NCBI GenBank assembly: GCA_017991315.1 | Contig: JAGOQS010000001.1 | Location: 186,001 to 250,000 of the forward strand | Direction: 5' to 3' | Source of the DNA: Ferrovibrio sp. | Lineage (GTDB): Bacteria > Pseudomonadota > Alphaproteobacteria > Ferrovibrionales > Ferrovibrionaceae | Length of the DNA: 64,000 nucleotides | In this document: piece after piece, positions 61,007 through 64,000 of the stretch | Position numbering within the stretch: the first letter of the stretch is position 1 | Layout of the letters: each line of letters opens with the position of its first letter | Program-made: the position numbers and the translations under genes | Notes under the pieces: generated by a model | Seen by the model: the letters and a program-made list of their open reading frames with translations, nothing else | What the model was told of the DNA's origin: nothing | Database searches by the model: none

Positions 61007-61900
61007 ATGAGCGACGCATCGGAAGCCAATACCGTTGTTGAGATGCAGATCCAGCCGCGCAGCCAGGATCTTGGCGACGGCTTCATGGTGCGCCGCGTGC
61101 TGCCCTACATGAAGCGGCGCCATATCGGCCCCTTCGTCTTTCTCGACCATATGGGGCCGGCGCGGTTCGAGTCCGGCCACGGCCTGGATGTGCGGCCGCA
61201 TCCGCATATCGGGTTGGCGACCGTCACCTACCTGTTCGAAGGCGAGATCATGCATCGCGATTCGCTCGGCTATCACCAGCCGATCCGGCCCGGCGACGTG
61301 AACTGGATGACCGCCGGTTCCGGTATCGCGCATTCCGAGCGTACCCGCGACGAATTGCGCTCCAGCGGCCAGTCGCTGCATGGCGTGCAGGCCTGGGTGG
61401 CTTTGCCGCTGGAAGCCGAGGAGGTGGATCCGAGTTTCCAGCATCATCCGGCGGCGAGCCTGCCGGAACGCAGTGCGCCGGGCGTCACCTGGCGCCTGAT
61501 CGCCGGCAGCTATGACGGCGTGACCTCGCCAGCGCAATGCCTGTCGCCGATGTTCTATATCGACCTGCAGCTTGCGGCTGGAGCGCGTTTCGTGCTGCGG
61601 CCGGAATACGCCGAGCGCGCTGTGCATATGTCGATCGGTGGCGCGGTGATTGGCGGTCAGGCCTTCGAGGAGGGCAGCATGGCGGTGCTGCGCGAGGGCG
61701 GCGATGTGGTGATCGAGGCGCCGACGCCTTGCCGCCTGATGCTGCTGGGCGGTGCGCCGCTGGATGCGCCGCGCTTCATGTGGTGGAATTTCGTGTCCAG
61801 TTCGAAGGAGCGGATCGAGCAGGCCAAGGCGGATTGGCGCGAAGGCCGCTTCGCCAAAGTGCCAGGCGAAACCGAGTTCATTCCACTGCCGCCGGGCTGA
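61007..61900 (+). CDS. Pirin family protein
   Basis: The 297-residue bicupin has the pirin N-terminal domain with metal ligands in VRPHPHIGLATVTYLFEG (His65, His67) and SGIAHSERT (His109, Glu111), and FVFLDHMGP. The C-terminal pirin domain with YAERAVHMSIGGAVIGGQAF is complete. Some pirins act as quercetin dioxygenases; the role here is unknown. It is followed after 5 bp by ppk2. Confidence 0.93.
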   Translation: MSDASEANTVVEMQIQPRSQDLGDGFMVRRVLPYMKRRHIGPFVFLDHMGPARFESGHGLDVRPHPHIGLATVTYLFEGEIMHRDSLGYHQPIRPGDVNWMTAGSGIAHSERTRDELRSSGQSLHGVQAWVALPLEAEEVDPSFQHHPAASLPERSAPGVTWRLIAGSYDGVTSPAQCLSPMFYIDLQLAAGARFVLRPEYAERAVHMSIGGAVIGGQAFEEGSMAVLREGGDVVIEAPTPCRLMLLGGAPLDAPRFMWWNFVSSSKERIEQAKADWREGRFAKVPGETEFIPLPPG

Positions 61901-61905
61901 GCGCC

Positions 61906-62664
61906 ATGCAGGGCAACGGCAGCTACGAGGACGAACTGCGCCGGCTGCAGATCGAACTGGTGAAGCTGCAGCACTATCTGATTGCGCGTGGCGAGAAAGT
62001 GTTGATCCTGCTGGAGGGCCGCGATGCCGCCGGCAAGGATGGCAGCATCAAGCGCCTGGTGGAGCATATGAGTCCGCGCGAGACCCGCGTGGTGGCTTTG
62101 GCCAAGCCAAGCCAGCGCGACGAGGCAAGCTGGTATTTCCAGCGCTGGGTATCGCATCTGCCGGCGGCCGGCGAATTCGTGCTGTTCAATCGCTCCTGGT
62201 ATAACCGCGCCGGCGTCGAGCATGTCATGGGTTTTTGCTCAAAGGCCGAATACAAGGAATTCCTCGCCAGCGTGCCGGATTTCGAGAAGCTGCTGCTGCG
62301 CGGCGGCATCCACTTGAGCAAATACTATCTCGATATTTCCAGGGCCGAGCAAAAGCAGCGGCTGGCCGAACGGCGTCAGGATCCGCTGGCGCAATGGAAA
62401 ACCAGCCCGATCGACGACGTGGCTTTGCGGCGTTACGACGCTTACACCAAGGCGCGCGATGCCATGTTGCTCAAGACCAGCAGCCGCCACGCGCCCTGGT
62501 ACATCATTGCCGCCGACCGCAAGAAACAGGCCCGGTTGGCACTGATCCGACACATTCTTTCGTGTTGGGATTATCCGGGGAAAGGAAAGCACCTGGAGCC
62601 GGATACGAAGCTCGTTTTTACCTTTGCGCCGCGCTATTTGAAGCAGGGACGGCTCCAATCCTAG
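61906..62664 (+). CDS. ppk2: Polyphosphate kinase 2
   Basis: The 252-residue enzyme transfers phosphate between polyphosphate and nucleoside diphosphates. It has Walker A VLILLEGRDAAGKDGSIKR, the lid region FNRSWYNRAGVEHVMGF and Walker B-like LLRGGIHLSKYYLDIS, along with KTSSRHAPWYIIAADRK. The single PPK2 domain and about 250 residues fit class I (ADP phosphorylation). The start at 61906 is 5 bp after the pirin stop, so the pair is cotranscribed. Confidence 0.92.
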   Translation: MQGNGSYEDELRRLQIELVKLQHYLIARGEKVLILLEGRDAAGKDGSIKRLVEHMSPRETRVVALAKPSQRDEASWYFQRWVSHLPAAGEFVLFNRSWYNRAGVEHVMGFCSKAEYKEFLASVPDFEKLLLRGGIHLSKYYLDISRAEQKQRLAERRQDPLAQWKTSPIDDVALRRYDAYTKARDAMLLKTSSRHAPWYIIAADRKKQARLALIRHILSCWDYPGKGKHLEPDTKLVFTFAPRYLKQGRLQS

Positions 62665-62692
62665 GGGAGTCATTGCAAGCGGCGAGGATGGC

Positions 62693-63826
62693 ATGAGCAG
62701 CGAAGCAGCCGATATCGTCATCATCGGCGGCGGCATGGCCGGTGCCGGCGCTGCCTATGCCCTGGCGCCGCAGCGCCGCGTCATCCTGCTCGAGCGCGAA
62801 AGCCAGCCCGGCTATCACACCACCGGGCGTTCGGCGGCGTTGTTTTCCGAAACCTATGGCAATGGGCCGATCCGGGCGCTGACGGTGGCGAGCCGCGATT
62901 TCCTGATGCAGCCGCCTCGGGGCTTCAGCGATACGCCGATCCTCACCCCGCGCGGCGTGCTGCAGGTTGGTGGGGCGGACAAGGCCGCCCAGCTTGATGC
63001 CGCCTATGCGGAGATGCGCCGCCTGGTGCCCTCGGTGCAGCGGCTGGATGCCGCCGCCGTATTGGCCCAGGTGCCGGTGCTGCGGCCCGAGATGGTGGCC
63101 GGTGGCGCAGTGGCCGAGCCGCATGCCATGGATATTGATGTGCATGCCCTGCATCGCGGCTTCCTGCGTGGTGCGGCGGCGGCTGGCGCGTGCATCCTCA
63201 GTGATGCTGGCGTCACCGGTATTGGCAGGGCGGGCAGCGATTGGCTGGTCGAGACCACACAGGGCAGCTTCCGCGCCGCCGTGGTTATCAATGCCGCCGG
63301 TGCCTGGTGCGATGCGGTTGCCGCGCTGGCGGGTATCAAGCCGATCGGCCTGGAACCGATGCGGCGCACGGCGCTCACCGCCGACATGCCGGCGGGCACT
63401 GATTTCCAGCATTGGCCGATGGTGATCGATGCCGACGAGGACATCTACTTCAAGCCCGATGCCGGCCGGCTGCTGATCAGCCCGGCGGACGAGACGCCGT
63501 CCGAGCCCTGCGATGCCCAGCCGGACGAGATGGATGTGGCGATTGCCATCGACCGTTTCGAAACCCTGACCAGCCTGACCGTGCGGCGGGTGGCGGCGAA
63601 ATGGGCGGGGCTGCGCAGCTTTGTTGCCGACCGGACTATCGTGGCCGGTTTCGATCCCGCAGCGCCCGGCTTTTTCTGGCTGGCCGGGCAGGGTGGCTAC
63701 GGGATTCAGACCTCCGGCGCCATGAGCCGGGTTGCCGGGGCGCTCGCCTTGGGTCAAGCTCTGCCCAGCGATATCCAGGCCCTCGGTCTTTCAGCGGCGG
63801 ATATCGGACCCAGCCGCCTGAGGTAA
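62693..63826 (+). CDS. FAD-dependent oxidoreductase (DAO family)
   Basis: The 377-residue flavoprotein begins ADIVIIGGGMAGAGAAYALAP (FAD Rossmann motif) and continues with QPGYHTTGRSAALFSETYGN. The C-terminal FAD-binding region is FFWLAGQGGYGIQTSGAMSRV. It resembles D-amino-acid, glycine or sarcosine oxidase-type enzymes and would oxidise a small amine or hydroxy acid. It is 28 bp after ppk2 and 9 bp before the molybdopterin enzyme gene, so a joint transcript is possible. Confidence 0.88.
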   Translation: MSSEAADIVIIGGGMAGAGAAYALAPQRRVILLERESQPGYHTTGRSAALFSETYGNGPIRALTVASRDFLMQPPRGFSDTPILTPRGVLQVGGADKAAQLDAAYAEMRRLVPSVQRLDAAAVLAQVPVLRPEMVAGGAVAEPHAMDIDVHALHRGFLRGAAAAGACILSDAGVTGIGRAGSDWLVETTQGSFRAAVVINAAGAWCDAVAALAGIKPIGLEPMRRTALTADMPAGTDFQHWPMVIDADEDIYFKPDAGRLLISPADETPSEPCDAQPDEMDVAIAIDRFETLTSLTVRRVAAKWAGLRSFVADRTIVAGFDPAAPGFFWLAGQGGYGIQTSGAMSRVAGALALGQALPSDIQALGLSAADIGPSRLR

Positions 63827-63835
63827 CTAGCCCCA

Positions 63836-64000
63836 ATGAATGCCCTCTCGCCAGCCAAGCCGATTATTGCGCGCAGCGCCTGCCCGCATGACTGCCCCTC
63901 GACCTGCGCGCTGGAAATCGAGAAGCTGGATCAGTTCCGCATTGGCCGCGTGCGCGGCGCCGAGGCCAACAGCTACACCGCCGGTGTGATCTGCGCCAAG
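63836..64000 (+). CDS. Molybdopterin oxidoreductase, N-terminal fragment
   Basis: The gene runs off the window; 55 residues are visible. The N-terminal iron-sulfur region has SACPHDCPSTCALEI (Cys16, Cys20, Cys24) and VICAK (Cys53), the four ligands of the [4Fe-4S] cluster of molybdopterin bis-MGD oxidoreductases. The absence of a Tat signal in the first 12 residues suggests a cytosolic enzyme. Substrate cannot be judged from the fragment. Confidence 0.85.
   Translation, partial: MNALSPAKPIIARSACPHDCPSTCALEIEKLDQFRIGRVRGAEANSYTAGVICAK

Overview
The window is GC-rich, gene-dense chromosomal DNA from an alphaproteobacterium, most likely Rhodospirillales-like. The assignment rests on several marker families: a TrcR/DUF1013 cell-cycle regulator, a DUF1192 protein, an RHH_4 ribbon-helix-helix protein, ThiE next to SuhB, a MotA/MotB-like stator pair beside a secreted OmpA-domain protein, an MsbA-like ABC exporter beside ribosomal protein L31, and a gap-pgk operon. 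No prophage, insertion sequence, CRISPR array or rRNA was seen. There is one tRNA, Leu with anticodon CAA.

Layout. 1-5090: end of an aminotransferase, a small RHH protein and an RND efflux adaptor/pump pair. 5094-9920 (minus): an oligopeptide-type ABC importer (two ATPases, two permeases, no binding protein) and a PhzF-family enzyme. 10035-16801: trcR, a quinone oxidoreductase, a TetR regulator, a 403-bp intergenic region with a candidate small RNA, metY, an alpha/beta hydrolase, thiE and suhB. 16892-20557: an envelope module of an OmpA-domain protein, a MotA/TolQ-like channel and a MotB-like partner. 20579-28104: SMP-30-like protein, ABC exporter, L31, Hsp20 with a sigma-32-type promoter, pgk, gap and a PagL-like lipid A deacylase. 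28242-33125: a solute-binding-like protein, gluQRS, a DNA glycosylase, an esterase, an HNH protein, coq7 and dsbB. 33367-37762: an EF-hand protein, an OmpR-type two-component system divergent from a Spy/CpxP-like protein, and a YqaA-type membrane protein.

37922-52181 is the most distinctive part. After tRNA-Leu, fifteen same-strand, mostly overlapping genes form what looks like one catabolic operon: acyl-CoA dehydrogenase, TetR regulator, PaaK-like CoA ligase, PECR-like enoyl-CoA reductase, an SsuA/TauA-like binding protein with its ATPase and permease, an isocitrate-lyase/PEP-mutase family lyase, a LeuCD-like hydratase pair, a glutaredoxin-DinB fusion, two Fe(II)/2-oxoglutarate dioxygenases, an MmgE/PrpD enzyme and an HpaI-type aldolase. 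I infer uptake and breakdown of an unidentified acid through a branched dicarboxylate intermediate that is hydrated and then cleaved. I do not recognise the combination as a described pathway.

52197-64000: two RNA methyltransferase-like genes, a DEAD-box helicase with a long leader and a Gln/Gly/Arg-rich tail, an HxlR/SDR divergent pair, a DsbA-fold isomerase, two MFS transporters, an AhpD-like protein, a pirin, PPK2, an FAD oxidoreductase and the start of a molybdopterin enzyme.

Two regulatory observations connect separate regions. GTTAC-type direct repeats with a 10-bp period occur between the response regulator gene and the Spy/CpxP-like gene (36450-36474), and again just upstream of the candidate small-RNA promoter (12988-13002). 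This suggests one OmpR-family regulon. A perfect palindrome (38117-38127) just upstream of the catabolic operon is a candidate operator for its own TetR regulator.
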